Assembly (NCBI GenBank): GCA_030068525.1
Contig: JASJOS010000005.1
Span: 186,001 to 250,000 of the forward strand
Direction of reading: 5' to 3'
Origin: Xanthocytophaga flava
Lineage (GTDB): Bacteria; Bacteroidota; Bacteroidia; Cytophagales; 172606-1
DNA: 64,000 bases
A program made the position numbers and the translations under genes. Below, piece after piece: positions 1 to 8,599 of this stretch (the stretch's first letter is position 1; every line of letters starts with the position of its first letter). The notes under the pieces were generated by a model, which did not search any database, was not told where the DNA came from, and was given only the letters and a program-made list of their open reading frames with translations.

Positions 1-1
1 C

Positions 2-745
2 TTCTATACTGATTTGGAAGAACCTAATAAAATGGATGAAAGTCCTTTTCTGGAATTCAACATTACAGATCTGAGAGAAAGTGTAATCAGTGAATTAAAG
101 AAATTTCACAAATCAGTTTTTAATGTAGAGGAGATTTTAAGTTCTGCCAGTGAGTTAAAGTATTCACGGGAAATCCGTAGTATCCTTTCCAGTCAGTTGG
201 TTTCTCCTTCTGAGCCTTTTGTCAAATACTTTGCTTCCCAAGTGTATAATGGTCGTCTGACACCTAAAGTAATTGACCAGTTCAGTTCCATTGTCCGTAA
301 AACATTTGCTCAGCTAATCAATGATAGTATCAATGAACGATTGAAGAATGCATTGACTACAGAGGCAACCCAACCTACGATAGAAACTCCTGCAGCTCAA
401 CCTCAACCAACAGAACAACCTATTGTAGAGGACAAGGTGAACAAAGTGATTACCACTCAGGAAGAGATTGAAGCTTTTTTTGTGGTAAAATCTATTTTAC
501 GAGGGAGTGTACGAAGCCAGCGTATTACCTACCGTGATGCTCAGAGTTACTTTGCAATCTTTATGGATGACAATAACCGTCGCCCTGTCTGTCGACTGTA
601 TTTGGAAGGGAAGAAATATATCGGACTGTTTGATGGAGAAAAGAAAGAGAACCGACTTCCAATTGATACACTGGAAGATATTTATACCTATTCCTCACAG
701 TTAACAGAAGCAGCTTTGAGATATCCAGATGATGTGAAGAACTGA
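2..745 (+). CDS. Type I restriction HsdR N-terminal domain-like protein (C-terminal part)
   Basis: The reading frame is open to the left edge, so only the C-terminal ~247 residues are present and the start lies outside the window. The visible part has a helical segment, a proline/glutamine/threonine-rich linker near residues 120-140 and a compact C-terminal domain containing YFAIFMDDNNRRPVCRLYLE and GKKYIGLFDG. This resembles the C-terminal domain that follows the HsdR-N-like nuclease fold in COG4748-type proteins of Bacteroidota. The nuclease part itself is not visible, so activity cannot be judged. Such proteins often occur without HsdM or HsdS partners, and none is seen here. An intrinsic terminator follows directly. 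The family call is a recognition-based inference. Confidence 0.6.
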   Translation, partial: FYTDLEEPNKMDESPFLEFNITDLRESVISELKKFHKSVFNVEEILSSASELKYSREIRSILSSQLVSPSEPFVKYFASQVYNGRLTPKVIDQFSSIVRKTFAQLINDSINERLKNALTTEATQPTIETPAAQPQPTEQPIVEDKVNKVITTQEEIEAFFVVKSILRGSVRSQRITYRDAQSYFAIFMDDNNRRPVCRLYLEGKKYIGLFDGEKKENRLPIDTLEDIYTYSSQLTEAALRYPDDVKN

Positions 746-758
746 TTTTTCATAAAAA

Positions 759-788
759 CAAAGCCTCAATAATAAATTGGGGCTTTTA
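759..788 (+). terminator. Intrinsic terminator after the HsdR-like gene
   Basis: AAGCCTCAA pairs with TTGGGGCTT (one G-T wobble) around a short AT loop and is followed by TTTT. It lies just after the stop codon at 745. Confidence 0.75.
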
Positions 789-893
789 TGTTCTTCAAAC
801 AAGTCCGTCTTTTATAGAAATACATTGTTTGAGTCATTAATTGCATCTCTATCATTTGATACATTACGAGGACACAGTCCGATTAGACACTCT

Positions 894-1478
894 ATGAAAT
901 ATCTATTATTCCTCTTCTTATTTCCTTACCTGGCAATAGCTCAAGATGATCTGTATGGGGATAAAGTAAAACCTAAAATGGATAATGACATGAAGAAATG
1001 GGCAGGAGATAAAGCATCCGTTTGTGAATATCTCAAAAATGAGAAAGACGAGTTTACCAAAAAGCAAGTAATAGAGGTTGGTACAGATCTTTGTACACTT
1101 ATATTGGATGGGGATGAAATATTTTTCAGATATAGCCTAACTATTATTTCATTTTCTGGATTAGGCAATAAACTGCAGGTAGAAAAGGGGTCTACTTTTT
1201 ATCTACGATTAGAGGATGATACAGTCCTTAATCTACTGATTGAAGATGCAAAACATTTAACTAATAGTAGTGGAGGCGGAATAATTATCACATGCCGATT
1301 AACAGAGGATCAACTAGATAGCCTTACAAAACATCCTGCAATTAGGTTTAGAATTAACTTAGGAATTGATAAACAGGATGGAGATATCAATACACGAAAA
1401 GGCCGTAAACTTATGCAGGGGGCTCAGTGTCTAAAAATGCATCTGGACTACGAGCGCTACAAAGCTTCTAAAAAATAG
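894..1478 (+). CDS. Secreted hypothetical protein
   Basis: A 194-residue protein. The ATG at 894 is chosen because it opens a typical signal peptide (MKYLLFLFLFPYLAIAQ), whereas the longer in-frame reading from a TTG at 777 would begin inside the upstream terminator hairpin. The mature part starts with DDLYGDKVKPK, is mixed alpha/beta in character and is rich in charged residues, with two cysteines near the middle (CEYLKNEKDE... and DLCTLI). I do not recognise a family. Its export to the periplasm or outer membrane is inferred from the leader. It stands alone between the terminator and an 89-bp gap. Confidence 0.65.
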   Translation: MKYLLFLFLFPYLAIAQDDLYGDKVKPKMDNDMKKWAGDKASVCEYLKNEKDEFTKKQVIEVGTDLCTLILDGDEIFFRYSLTIISFSGLGNKLQVEKGSTFYLRLEDDTVLNLLIEDAKHLTNSSGGGIIITCRLTEDQLDSLTKHPAIRFRINLGIDKQDGDINTRKGRKLMQGAQCLKMHLDYERYKASKK

Positions 1479-1567
1479 TTCTTTATCTAAAAAACCTCTC
1501 TCTTGGCCAACCTCATTTATGTTAATTCACAATACTCTTACTCTCTGCCAAGTAACAATAAATCCTT

Positions 1568-1915
1568 ATGAGTTATCTAAATCATTTAATGGATACTATC
1601 TCCAGGCATCAAATGAGCCAGGAGGATGCTATCGTATATCTTTGTGCAGAGCGAATTGAAAAAGAAGGCCAATTAATAAGATGTGGGTATGATTTGGTAG
1701 CCATGCTTAATTATAAAACAATATACCCTCAAACAACAATTAGGGCAGATCATTGGGATCTATACAAATCGTATGAGCTTCTGAACTATATGATTGAAGG
1801 ACTTACTAGTGGCTTTGTCTCACGAATTACTGGCTTTGCAGGCCACCCTTTTGATGGATTAGATGAGGAGTTAAGAAGATCGGAACAACAGCTTAAATCA
1901 TTCTTTAATATGTAA
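1568..1915 (+). CDS. Hypothetical protein, 115 aa
   Basis: A 115-residue, probably cytoplasmic, mostly helical protein with no signal peptide or membrane segment. It starts at an ATG preceded by AATAAATCCTT. Notable segments are an N-terminal helix (MSQEDAIVYLCAERIEKEG) and a C-terminal acidic/basic helix (DEELRRSEQQLKSFF). I do not recognise a family. It lies between the chromosomal left edge and the phage-derived island. Confidence 0.5.
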   Translation: MSYLNHLMDTISRHQMSQEDAIVYLCAERIEKEGQLIRCGYDLVAMLNYKTIYPQTTIRADHWDLYKSYELLNYMIEGLTSGFVSRITGFAGHPFDGLDEELRRSEQQLKSFFNM

Positions 1916-2091
1916 AACAGAACTTAAACATATAGTCATTATCGTAGTATACTTAGCAAAAATCTGCTACTTCTCTTCAATCTGCGCAAAAAGACTGCGC
2001 AATAGCACTTTTAGTTTGCCTCACTATGTCTCTATGAACAATAAAGAGAAAACAAAAAATATACAATATCCCCAAGATCGGACACATTAAT

Positions 2092-2763
2092 ATGGAGCAG
2101 GAAGAATCATTAACAAAAAAGCGTGTGTATGAATTAGTTATCTCTACTTTAGGAGAAAATACACTTGGATATATCTATTCAAAATCAAATAATCGACGTT
2201 ATTATTTCCAAAGAAAAGCCTTGAGGCAAGATGCAGTTGATACGATGAAAATTACAGTCTTTTTTAGAAAAGGATATATCAATTGCGAACTACGTTCAAC
2301 TGTCTATAAACACAATGACGGAATACTATTTTCAGACGGAATTCTTAACAGACGAACTTTTTTATTTAATAGTAAGTCAACATCAGCACTTGGTCCGGAA
2401 ATCTGGAGCTATTCCTTTTCCAAAAGTGAAGACTCATTTTTGGAAACATTAGCTTTACTCATGGCAGATTTAGAAAAAAAAGGAAAAGAGTTTGTTAATT
2501 CTTGTGACCAACGTTATTCACATCCTAAGTTTTTAAAGGGCCTAGACTTCATAAACAATTTAACCATTTCCAAAGAACAACTAAAGGCAATTTTCCCTAA
2601 ACACTTTGTCGGATATTGGTGGAAGCTTGATAACGAAAAGTTTATTGAATTAGAGTTATTACTTAATGAGATTGATAAGGATAAAAGTTTTGAAGAAGTG
2701 AAACATTATTGGGAAAATAGTGCTTTTGCTTTTGAGTTTTTTGATAAATACATTTCTGACTAG
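2092..2763 (+). CDS. Hypothetical protein, 223 aa
   Basis: A 223-residue soluble protein, rich in lysine, phenylalanine and tyrosine. The ATG at 2092 directly follows an AT-rich leader. The N-terminal half looks like beta strands (YYFQRKALRQD, MKITVFFRKGYINCELRST) and the C-terminal half is helical (EEVKHYWENSAFAFEFFDKY). No catalytic motif is apparent and I do not recognise a family. The 176-bp gap before it holds a repeated CTGCGCA word (around 1980-2005) of unknown meaning. It may be accessory DNA at the left border of the island. Confidence 0.5.
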   Translation: MEQEESLTKKRVYELVISTLGENTLGYIYSKSNNRRYYFQRKALRQDAVDTMKITVFFRKGYINCELRSTVYKHNDGILFSDGILNRRTFLFNSKSTSALGPEIWSYSFSKSEDSFLETLALLMADLEKKGKEFVNSCDQRYSHPKFLKGLDFINNLTISKEQLKAIFPKHFVGYWWKLDNEKFIELELLLNEIDKDKSFEEVKHYWENSAFAFEFFDKYISD

Positions 2764-3021
2764 AAGACCTGATTTATATAGAGGAGATAGTTGTCTTAAT
2801 ACCCAACAAAAGGCAATATTACATTTGTATCTTCTATCTATGGTGAAACTAAATCGGTTTGCGCCCCCTTTATACATTATCCAAATCTGGATCATCTACC
2901 TCTGACATTATCAGACTCAGGTAGTAACTGGTTACCTGGATCTTGCAATACAAGACTCAGGTCAAAGTAAATGTCAATAAATCGATGTTTCTCATTAGGA
3001 AGAAATATAAGGCATTAACTC

Positions 3022-3036
3022 CCCTCAATTTGAGGG
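3022..3036. repeat. Palindromic repeat CCCTCAA-T-TTGAGGG, copy 1
   Basis: A perfect 7-bp inverted repeat around a single base, just past the 3' end of the 135-residue gene. A second copy, differing in the central base, is at 4243-4257, and both are followed by a TGA-containing flank of similar sequence. Possible roles are an operator, a short terminator hairpin or a repeat of a mobile element border. Confidence 0.6.
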
Positions 3037-3051
3037 TGGTTGATAGACTAT

Positions 3052-3459
3052 CTATCCGGTTTGTCCATCTCTTAATTCTACAAGCTTATGAATGTTTTGA
3101 TTGATAGCTTCTACTACCTTTCCATTAATGTTGGTAATGCCTCCAGTAAAATAGAAACATATATGTGTGTCCTCATATGTCCATACCCTGCCTTGACCTT
3201 CCAATACATCGGGTAGCTTGATAAATAGAGGCGGATTAAGCAAAGCCGCTACTTGTTTATCTGTAAGCAAATGCCCTTTATTCCTTACTGTAAGCATGAT
3301 CCCAATTGAGGTATAAGAGTCGATGATCTGATCAGAAAGGATTTCTTTTACAGGAATAGGACCACCCTGAATACTAATATCTAACACCTCAAAATAGATT
3401 TCCTTTTTACCTGCTTTTATAGTAGCTATCTGGCCTTGATAGTCGTAAATGTGACTCAT
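3052..3459 (-). CDS. Hypothetical protein, 135 aa
   Basis: A 135-residue soluble protein predicted mainly beta (IYDYQGQIATIKAGKKEIYFEVLDISIQ; HICFYFTGGITNINGKVVEAI). It sits 33 bp downstream of the 188-residue gene on the same strand, so the two probably form a transcription unit. No known domain is recognised. Being co-oriented with the phage-derived genes it could be the leftmost cargo of the island, but it could also be chromosomal. Confidence 0.5.
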   Translation of the reverse strand: MSHIYDYQGQIATIKAGKKEIYFEVLDISIQGGPIPVKEILSDQIIDSYTSIGIMLTVRNKGHLLTDKQVAALLNPPLFIKLPDVLEGQGRVWTYEDTHICFYFTGGITNINGKVVEAINQNIHKLVELRDGQTG

Positions 3460-3492
3460 AGAATAACTATTCAGATCTACTTTTTATATTTT

Positions 3493-4059
3493 TCAATTTC
3501 GATATTCTTCAATCTGGTATTTTCTACCAATTAATTCGCATTTCTTGGTCACATTCCAGAAGGCAAACATAGTATCGCCCGTTGGCATATCCCAATATTT
3601 GATTTCTTCATCTGCAAGCATGATACCGAATGGGAGTATATGGCCTTTTTTTTTAGGATGGACAGGCCGCTCTAACAGACCAAGTAAAATACCTATCTTT
3701 CGTAATATACCTATCTTTCTTCTGGCAGTTTCTTCATCCCATAAAGGTCCTTCATGAAAGCGAAACTGCTCATATGGAATTTTTTCCAAAGAAGATTTCT
3801 TTATCTGGATAAAGTGTTCAGTTGTATTAAGAATCCATTCTTCTGGTCTTACTCTTGTCAGCAATACAGGTAATTCGTAGGTAGATAACTTAATCCTACT
3901 TAAAATAGTCTCTCTTTCCAGACCTGGTACTTTATCAAATAAGGTACAGCCTTCCTTTCCTTTGATAGCTTTCTGTTCAAGTCTGTAATATCTCAAATAC
4001 CAAAAAATTATTTGTTCTTTGATTCGACTTGCGCTTTTTACTATTCTTTCTGTTTCCAT
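3493..4059 (-). CDS. Hypothetical protein, 188 aa
   Basis: A 188-residue basic soluble protein starting at ATG 4059. The N-terminus is helical (SRIKEQIIFWYLRYYRLEQKAIKG), and the C-terminal half has two near-identical short segments, RKIGILRKIGILLGLLERP, then a strand-rich end (HILPFGIMLADEEIKYWDM). I do not recognise a family. It leads a two-gene unit with the downstream 135-residue gene. The 393 bp upstream are non-coding and contain hairpins. Confidence 0.5.
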   Translation of the reverse strand: METERIVKSASRIKEQIIFWYLRYYRLEQKAIKGKEGCTLFDKVPGLERETILSRIKLSTYELPVLLTRVRPEEWILNTTEHFIQIKKSSLEKIPYEQFRFHEGPLWDEETARRKIGILRKIGILLGLLERPVHPKKKGHILPFGIMLADEEIKYWDMPTGDTMFAFWNVTKKCELIGRKYQIEEYRN

Positions 4060-4197
4060 TTGTGTTTAGCCTCTGTTACTGGTGTATGTTCTTATGCAAA
4101 GAAATATTTAATTTCATAAAGAAAGCGAAAAGATAATAAATGAGTAGAACAGCAAAGAACCTTCTCAGAAAAAGCAGGATGTAAGCATAACCGACAC

Positions 4198-4229
4198 CCT
4201 CCTGAATATCGAGGTTCTTCATCAGGAGG
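4198..4229. other. Hairpin, 8-bp stem
   Basis: CCTCCTGA (4198-4205) and TCAGGAGG (4222-4229) form a perfect stem with a 16-nt loop. No T-run follows on either strand, so it is not a clear terminator. It lies in the 393-bp gap 4060-4452, which otherwise holds only the palindromes listed separately. Confidence 0.5.
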
Positions 4230-4242
4230 AAGGGGTCAGTCT

Positions 4243-4257
4243 CCCTCAACTTGAGGG
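4243..4257. repeat. Palindromic repeat CCCTCAA-C-TTGAGGG, copy 2
   Basis: The same 7-bp inverted repeat as at 3022-3036, in a similar flank (CTCCC before, GGGT...TGA after). It is 183 bp upstream of the start of the 188-residue minus-strand gene. Confidence 0.6.
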
Positions 4258-4408
4258 TAACTGAGAACTGATATAACTGTACATGTACTTCTGCTAAACA
4301 TGGTTTTATCCCATGTTATAACCAGTACGTGAATTCTACGAAGTGGTTTGACTAAGGTTTTAGTAAAGGGTCTGATTTGAAATTGTAGCCTTACTGTGAG
4401 AGTGAAAA

Positions 4409-4426
4409 ATACCTCATTTGAGGTAT
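4409..4426. repeat. Palindrome ATACCTCA-TT-TGAGGTAT
   Basis: A perfect 8-bp inverted repeat around TT. The CCTCA/TGAGG core is shared with the two palindromes at 3022 and 4243, suggesting a related protein-binding site. It lies just upstream of the truncated Tat-leader reading frame. Confidence 0.55.
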
Positions 4427-4452
4427 TGATCTTCTAGAACTTAAGGTAGAGA

Positions 4453-4647
4453 TTGCGTACTCTTTTTACCCAGTTATATGTAGAATTGAATTTGTCTGCT
4501 AAAGAAAAAAATAAAGGCAAGTTCAAACGCAGAAAATTTATTCAACTATCCACATGTACTTTTAGTTGGACGGTGTTTGGAGATTTATTTAAACCAACCC
4601 TTCTCCTACAGCAACCGCCTGTTTATACTCAATTTGATAAAACTTGA
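4453..4647 (+). pseudogene. Truncated Tat-leader reading frame
   Basis: A 64-residue frame (TTG start, or a lost upstream start) with a twin-arginine-like leader KRRKFIQLSTCTFSWTVFG followed by about 20 residues and a TGA stop. Only one codon separates it from the ATG of the next gene, and both are in the same frame. The simplest reading is the remnant of an exported protein whose body has been lost. It could instead be a short leader peptide, or a coincidence. Confidence 0.3.
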
Positions 4648-4650
4648 CTT

Positions 4651-5565
4651 ATGGATCCACAGGTAATTAAGCTTATTCAAAGAATATTAATGGAACTCAC
4701 AGGTATAGGTCTATTAATTTGGGGAATGGTTTTAATTATTAAAGGAATAACAGGTAGAATAACATTCTTATTAGAAGGGAAGGGTGCAAAGGTAAAGTTG
4801 GCGAATGCTAGTCCTGGCGTTTTTATTGCATTATTGGCATCTATATTAATCTGGTATTCAATACAGGATTTTACTATTACTAAAACCACTACCTCAAATG
4901 AGATAGATCCAATTCAGGTACTTGATCAATGGCTAGTAAATGCAAGTAGAGTTCAAGGAACAGAAAACTATATTGATAGGATTACGGCTGTTATTGGAAA
5001 AGACTCGAATTCTAGACTTAAACTAGAAACTATATTTATCCATCCAGCCATGTCAATAGCTGATATTGCAAAAAAACACTATGGAGATGAAAAATATTGG
5101 AAACTGATTGTTGTTGCAAATGCAGATAGAGGGGAGTTTGATATTAAACAAGTTCAACCAACTACTGTTTTACGCGATAGTGCCTTTTTAGAAATTTGGA
5201 AGGTATCAAGATATAATAGTTTAACTAGAAGTGAATTAATTCAAGTAAAAGCAGCAGATAAAAAAGCAGCATATCAAGAACTATTAAAGATGGCATCTAC
5301 TAAGCCTAACTATAAACCACTTGAACATATGGATGAATTAACTAAATACTATATGGAAAGAGAATTAGGTTTATTACAAACACCCGCAAATTTCTCTGGA
5401 GGAATAGAAACTATTGGAGAGCTAAGTTTAAAGTATTATGGAGATAAAAGCTTATGGCCTGTTATTGTTTGGACTAACCCAAAAGAGTTATCGTATGTGC
5501 GTTCTGCTGATGATAAAGTAAACAAGTCTACTCTTATATTTATTTTGCACTTTGGTCCATCCTGA
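4651..5565 (+). CDS. Membrane-anchored protein with two LysM-like repeats
   Basis: A 304-residue protein. Two hydrophobic segments lie at about residues 8-29 (ELTGIGLLIWGMVLIIKGI) and 52-69 (PGVFIALLASILIWYSI). After them come two LysM-like units: one near residues 130-180 (SIADIAKKHYGDEKYWKLIVVAN) and one near residues 252-285 (IGELSLKYYGDKSLWPVIVWTN). The repeated core (I/L)xx(A/L)xKxYGDxxxWxxIVxxN is visible in both. LysM-type modules usually bind peptidoglycan or other GlcNAc polymers, so an envelope-facing role is inferred. The gene is convergent with the tape measure gene, shares a terminator with it and opposes the phage genes, so it is probably cargo or host DNA rather than a virion component. 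Confidence 0.6.
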   Translation: MDPQVIKLIQRILMELTGIGLLIWGMVLIIKGITGRITFLLEGKGAKVKLANASPGVFIALLASILIWYSIQDFTITKTTTSNEIDPIQVLDQWLVNASRVQGTENYIDRITAVIGKDSNSRLKLETIFIHPAMSIADIAKKHYGDEKYWKLIVVANADRGEFDIKQVQPTTVLRDSAFLEIWKVSRYNSLTRSELIQVKAADKKAAYQELLKMASTKPNYKPLEHMDELTKYYMERELGLLQTPANFSGGIETIGELSLKYYGDKSLWPVIVWTNPKELSYVRSADDKVNKSTLIFILHFGPS

Positions 5566-5577
5566 AATCTTTCAGAA

Positions 5578-5610
5578 ATTAAAAAGAGCCAACTATCTGT
5601 CGGCTCCTTT
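5578..5610. terminator. Bidirectional terminator between LysM-like and tape measure genes
   Basis: AAAAAGAGCC.AAC and GT.GGCTCCTTT form a stem with one wobble around ATCT. On the minus strand the stem is followed by TTTTT, ending the tape measure transcript. It also lies 13 bp after the plus-strand gene. Confidence 0.65.
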
Positions 5611-5650
5611 ACTATGACACTCATCTATGGATTGTGAAACGGTACAGGTA

Positions 5651-8461
5651 TTACCCTCCTGTCTTCTGATTGCGCTTTTGTTCCTGTTCAAAAACAAATA
5701 CTAAGTCTCTACCTGACACAGTAGCTGTTCCTATGATATGAATATCTAGTTGCTGCGACCCAGTAGGAGATACGGCATTGACACTTACAGACTTTTGTAC
5801 CGCTTGTTGTGTTTGTTTGGTATCTATACCAGAAGAAAAACCAGAGGATAACGAAGGGGTCGAAGCGCCTGAACTTGAAGAACTTCCTGAAAGTCCTCTA
5901 CTGCCTATTGACTTAGCCACGCCTGCTAGAGCGACTAATGCAACACCTGCCGCTATAGCAGCATATGGATTTTCTATGAGTGTTTTAAATCTCTCAGAGG
6001 CAATACCTGCGGCTATCAAAGCCTTACCAAAAGCACTAAGGAAATTGGCTACTATATCCATAATCCCCTGGAAGAAGCTCCCTGCATTGAAATCACCCGT
6101 AAATAGTTTCCCCAGTTGTTCTCCCACAAAAACAGCCATTTGTTCCATCGACTGTTCTATAATCTTTCCAACCTCCACACTCCGTTCGCCTAATTGATTT
6201 AAAAAATCTCCTATTTGCATTCCGGAAGCCTGAAAACTGGTAGATAACGACTCTAAACTTATTCCCAACCGTTCACTTGCCTCTATGAGTCCCTGTGCTC
6301 CAACCACTCCAATATTTAACGAGTCTGCAAACCTTTGTATTTCCGGAACAATCGTTGAGGTACCTACCTGTATGCTTGCAAAGAACTCACTGAGTGATAA
6401 GCCCGATGCTTCAAACTGAGCCGTCAGTGTACCTACATCTATCTTTAAGATATTGGCTGCATTTTCCAGAGCCTGTTTTGCATTGAGTGTTCCATCTGTT
6501 AGTGAGGCAGATAACTCTTGTAACTCTTGTGCAACAGCAGACACATTACTTTCTATGGTTACCTGTACCTGCTGAATGACAGGCTTTGGTGTCTGTATTC
6601 TTTGTTGAATAGGCTGCGCTATCGGACTGGTAGCAGGTAGGGCATTTTTCTGTGCTTCTCCTAACATACCCAACTCCTTGATAAGCTTTTGCACAGCAGA
6701 TGACTGGGCATTAAAACCCGATTCTATCAGCGCAGAGATTCCCTTTTCTAATGCTTTTGCTCTTTCTCCTATGTAATCGTAGGAGGCGCCAAAGGCTTTG
6801 TTTTCTTCTTCTACCTGACGGAGCGAAAGACGCACTTTTTCCAAAGCTTTGATCATCTGATCTGTAAGAGCTTTGGTATTGTTAGCCGTTTGGGTTAATG
6901 CCTCATCAGAAGCCTCACGCATTCGATAATACTCTTCTGAGACGGCATCTACCTCTTCTTTGGTGGAATCAGACAGAGACGTAATCGTGAATTTGTACTG
7001 ATCGACAAAATCTTTCACTGTTTGGGTAGTATTCCGTAGTTTTTTAGCCAACGTACTGGACGGATCTATTTTCTCAATCACGCCTGCTATCAAATCCGGT
7101 AGATAGGTAATGGATCTTACAATCAGATCTAAAAGCAGGTTTACGGCTCCTTTCGCTATATTCAGTAAGGATTCCCACAATGCAGACCAGTCCCCACGCA
7201 AAAGGGCAGAAACAGCTTTGAATACATTGGCAATTACTGCAAATATATCTTTGAGGATAGGAAGTACAGCTCCAAATGTTTCACTAATCACAGGCACTAT
7301 AAAGGTTTTAAACCCAGACCATAGATCTTTAATAAGCCCTACCGCATAACCTATTACCACACCTAAAGCCTCTGTTATCTCTTTCACATACGGCTTAACA
7401 CCATCGAGAAACTTGCCTCCCTCTCCTGTTGTAAAGTAGGCTACAATACTATCCCAGTTATCAATAATCAAAGCCACTGCGGCTGCAATAGCGGCTACTA
7501 CCAATCCCACAGGACCTGATAGTGCGGTAAAGGCAGTAGATACCGTTCCAGCTCCTGCTACCAGGGTAGGAAACACAGCGACCAGTTTACCTATTACCAG
7601 TAATACAGGTCCGATAGCGGCTGCAATAGTACCTAGAACCACTACTACCTTTTGTACTACAGGGGAAAGACTTTCAAAGGCATCGACAATCCCTGTAATA
7701 AAGTTTTCCAGTTTAGGTAGGTTCTCCTGCAGATTAAAGGCTTTTGAAATGGCATTCCCAATCCGGGAAAGAGATTGTAAAATTGTATCTCCAATATTCT
7801 CAAAACTTGCGTTAATGCCTGCACTAGCTTTAGGAAGCTTACTTAATTCTTTGGTCGTCTTTTCGACAAATTCCTGTGCAGAGATACCTAGCTTTTGCAG
7901 ATCCTCCGAATTGGATGTACCAAACGCAGCCTGTATAGCCTTTCGGAACTGTGGTACTCTCTCTGCTATTTGATTGATTTCTTCTGCTGATATTTTCCCT
8001 TTGGAGGCTATTTGTGTCAATGCCAGGGTCACACCGTCTAAGTCAGCTTTGCCTTTTCCTACTACTGCCAGTGCATTACCAAAAGCCTGTAATGACTCTC
8101 TGGCTTGTTTGGCAGAAAATCCAGCCGCTTGCAGGTTGATAGATCCCTGTACAGCTTCTTTTAGTCCCAAACCAGGTAAACGGGCTACTTCTTTCAGTGC
8201 CTTTAGTTCCTGAGCTGCTTTCTCTGCGTCTCCTGTTACGGCAACAAGTCCCTTTTCCAACGCTTCCATATCTCCGGCCGCTTTAATAGAAGCACCTCCC
8301 AGCAACGTAAGAGGAACGGTTAAGTACTTGGAGAAACTTTCCCCCAAACCACTTAAACGGTCACCCAGACGCTCTAAATTTTTCCCAAGCTGGTCAACAC
8401 CCTGATCAAACTTATCCAGCGATAGCCCAATGGCTATATTTAATTCTGCAATTGTTGCCAT
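5651..8461 (-). CDS. Phage tail tape measure protein
   Basis: A 936-residue protein. The N-terminus (IGLSLDKFDQGVDQLGKNLE) and the following block (about 60-230: GDMEALEKGLVAVTGDAEKA, GLGLKEAVQGSINLQAAGFS, ISAEEINQIAERVPQFRKAI) are typical of the tape measure domain of tailed phages and phage-like elements. Hydrophobic stretches at about 265-330 and near residue 850 are usual for these proteins, which are threaded in the tail tube and inserted at infection. The middle is coiled coil and Gln/Ser-rich. At the usual ~1.5 angstrom per residue, 936 residues would specify a tail of roughly 140 nm (rule of thumb, not measured). It follows a tail assembly chaperone-like gene, as in phages, but no tube, baseplate or fibre gene accompanies it. 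Confidence 0.9.
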   Translation of the reverse strand: MATIAELNIAIGLSLDKFDQGVDQLGKNLERLGDRLSGLGESFSKYLTVPLTLLGGASIKAAGDMEALEKGLVAVTGDAEKAAQELKALKEVARLPGLGLKEAVQGSINLQAAGFSAKQARESLQAFGNALAVVGKGKADLDGVTLALTQIASKGKISAEEINQIAERVPQFRKAIQAAFGTSNSEDLQKLGISAQEFVEKTTKELSKLPKASAGINASFENIGDTILQSLSRIGNAISKAFNLQENLPKLENFITGIVDAFESLSPVVQKVVVVLGTIAAAIGPVLLVIGKLVAVFPTLVAGAGTVSTAFTALSGPVGLVVAAIAAAVALIIDNWDSIVAYFTTGEGGKFLDGVKPYVKEITEALGVVIGYAVGLIKDLWSGFKTFIVPVISETFGAVLPILKDIFAVIANVFKAVSALLRGDWSALWESLLNIAKGAVNLLLDLIVRSITYLPDLIAGVIEKIDPSSTLAKKLRNTTQTVKDFVDQYKFTITSLSDSTKEEVDAVSEEYYRMREASDEALTQTANNTKALTDQMIKALEKVRLSLRQVEEENKAFGASYDYIGERAKALEKGISALIESGFNAQSSAVQKLIKELGMLGEAQKNALPATSPIAQPIQQRIQTPKPVIQQVQVTIESNVSAVAQELQELSASLTDGTLNAKQALENAANILKIDVGTLTAQFEASGLSLSEFFASIQVGTSTIVPEIQRFADSLNIGVVGAQGLIEASERLGISLESLSTSFQASGMQIGDFLNQLGERSVEVGKIIEQSMEQMAVFVGEQLGKLFTGDFNAGSFFQGIMDIVANFLSAFGKALIAAGIASERFKTLIENPYAAIAAGVALVALAGVAKSIGSRGLSGSSSSSGASTPSLSSGFSSGIDTKQTQQAVQKSVSVNAVSPTGSQQLDIHIIGTATVSGRDLVFVFEQEQKRNQKTGG

Positions 8462-8502
8462 AGTTGTTCTTTACGTTATTTTCAATTAGCCACCTCTTTT
8501 AA

Positions 8503-8539
8503 TTTCCACACCTGATTTCCACACCTGATTTCCACATCA
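8503..8539. repeat. 13-bp tandem repeat, 2.8 copies
   Basis: TTTCCACACCTGA occurs twice head to tail and a third, partial and diverged copy (TTTCCACATCA) follows. It lies between the tail chaperone-like and tape measure genes. Confidence 0.8.
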
Positions 8540-8558
8540 TTTCTGCTCTATAAGGCAA

Positions 8559-8589
8559 CAGGTGCTCTATCATACTAATAGAACACCTG
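8559..8589. other. Hairpin downstream of the tail chaperone-like gene
   Basis: CAGGTGCTCTAT pairs with ATAGAACACCTG (one mismatch) around a 7-nt loop, just after the stop at 8600 on the minus strand. No T-run follows, so it is more likely an mRNA-processing or stability structure separating the chaperone-like and tape measure genes than a terminator. Confidence 0.55.
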
Positions 8590-8599
8590 TATAAGCAGA

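Noticed and set aside
777..893. N-terminal extension of the secreted protein from a TTG at 777
   Set aside because: It begins inside a terminator hairpin and hides the signal peptide that starts at ATG 894.
5778..8213. Plus-strand reading frames opposite the tape measure gene
   Set aside because: They are complementary shadows of the long tape measure frame with biased low-complexity composition.
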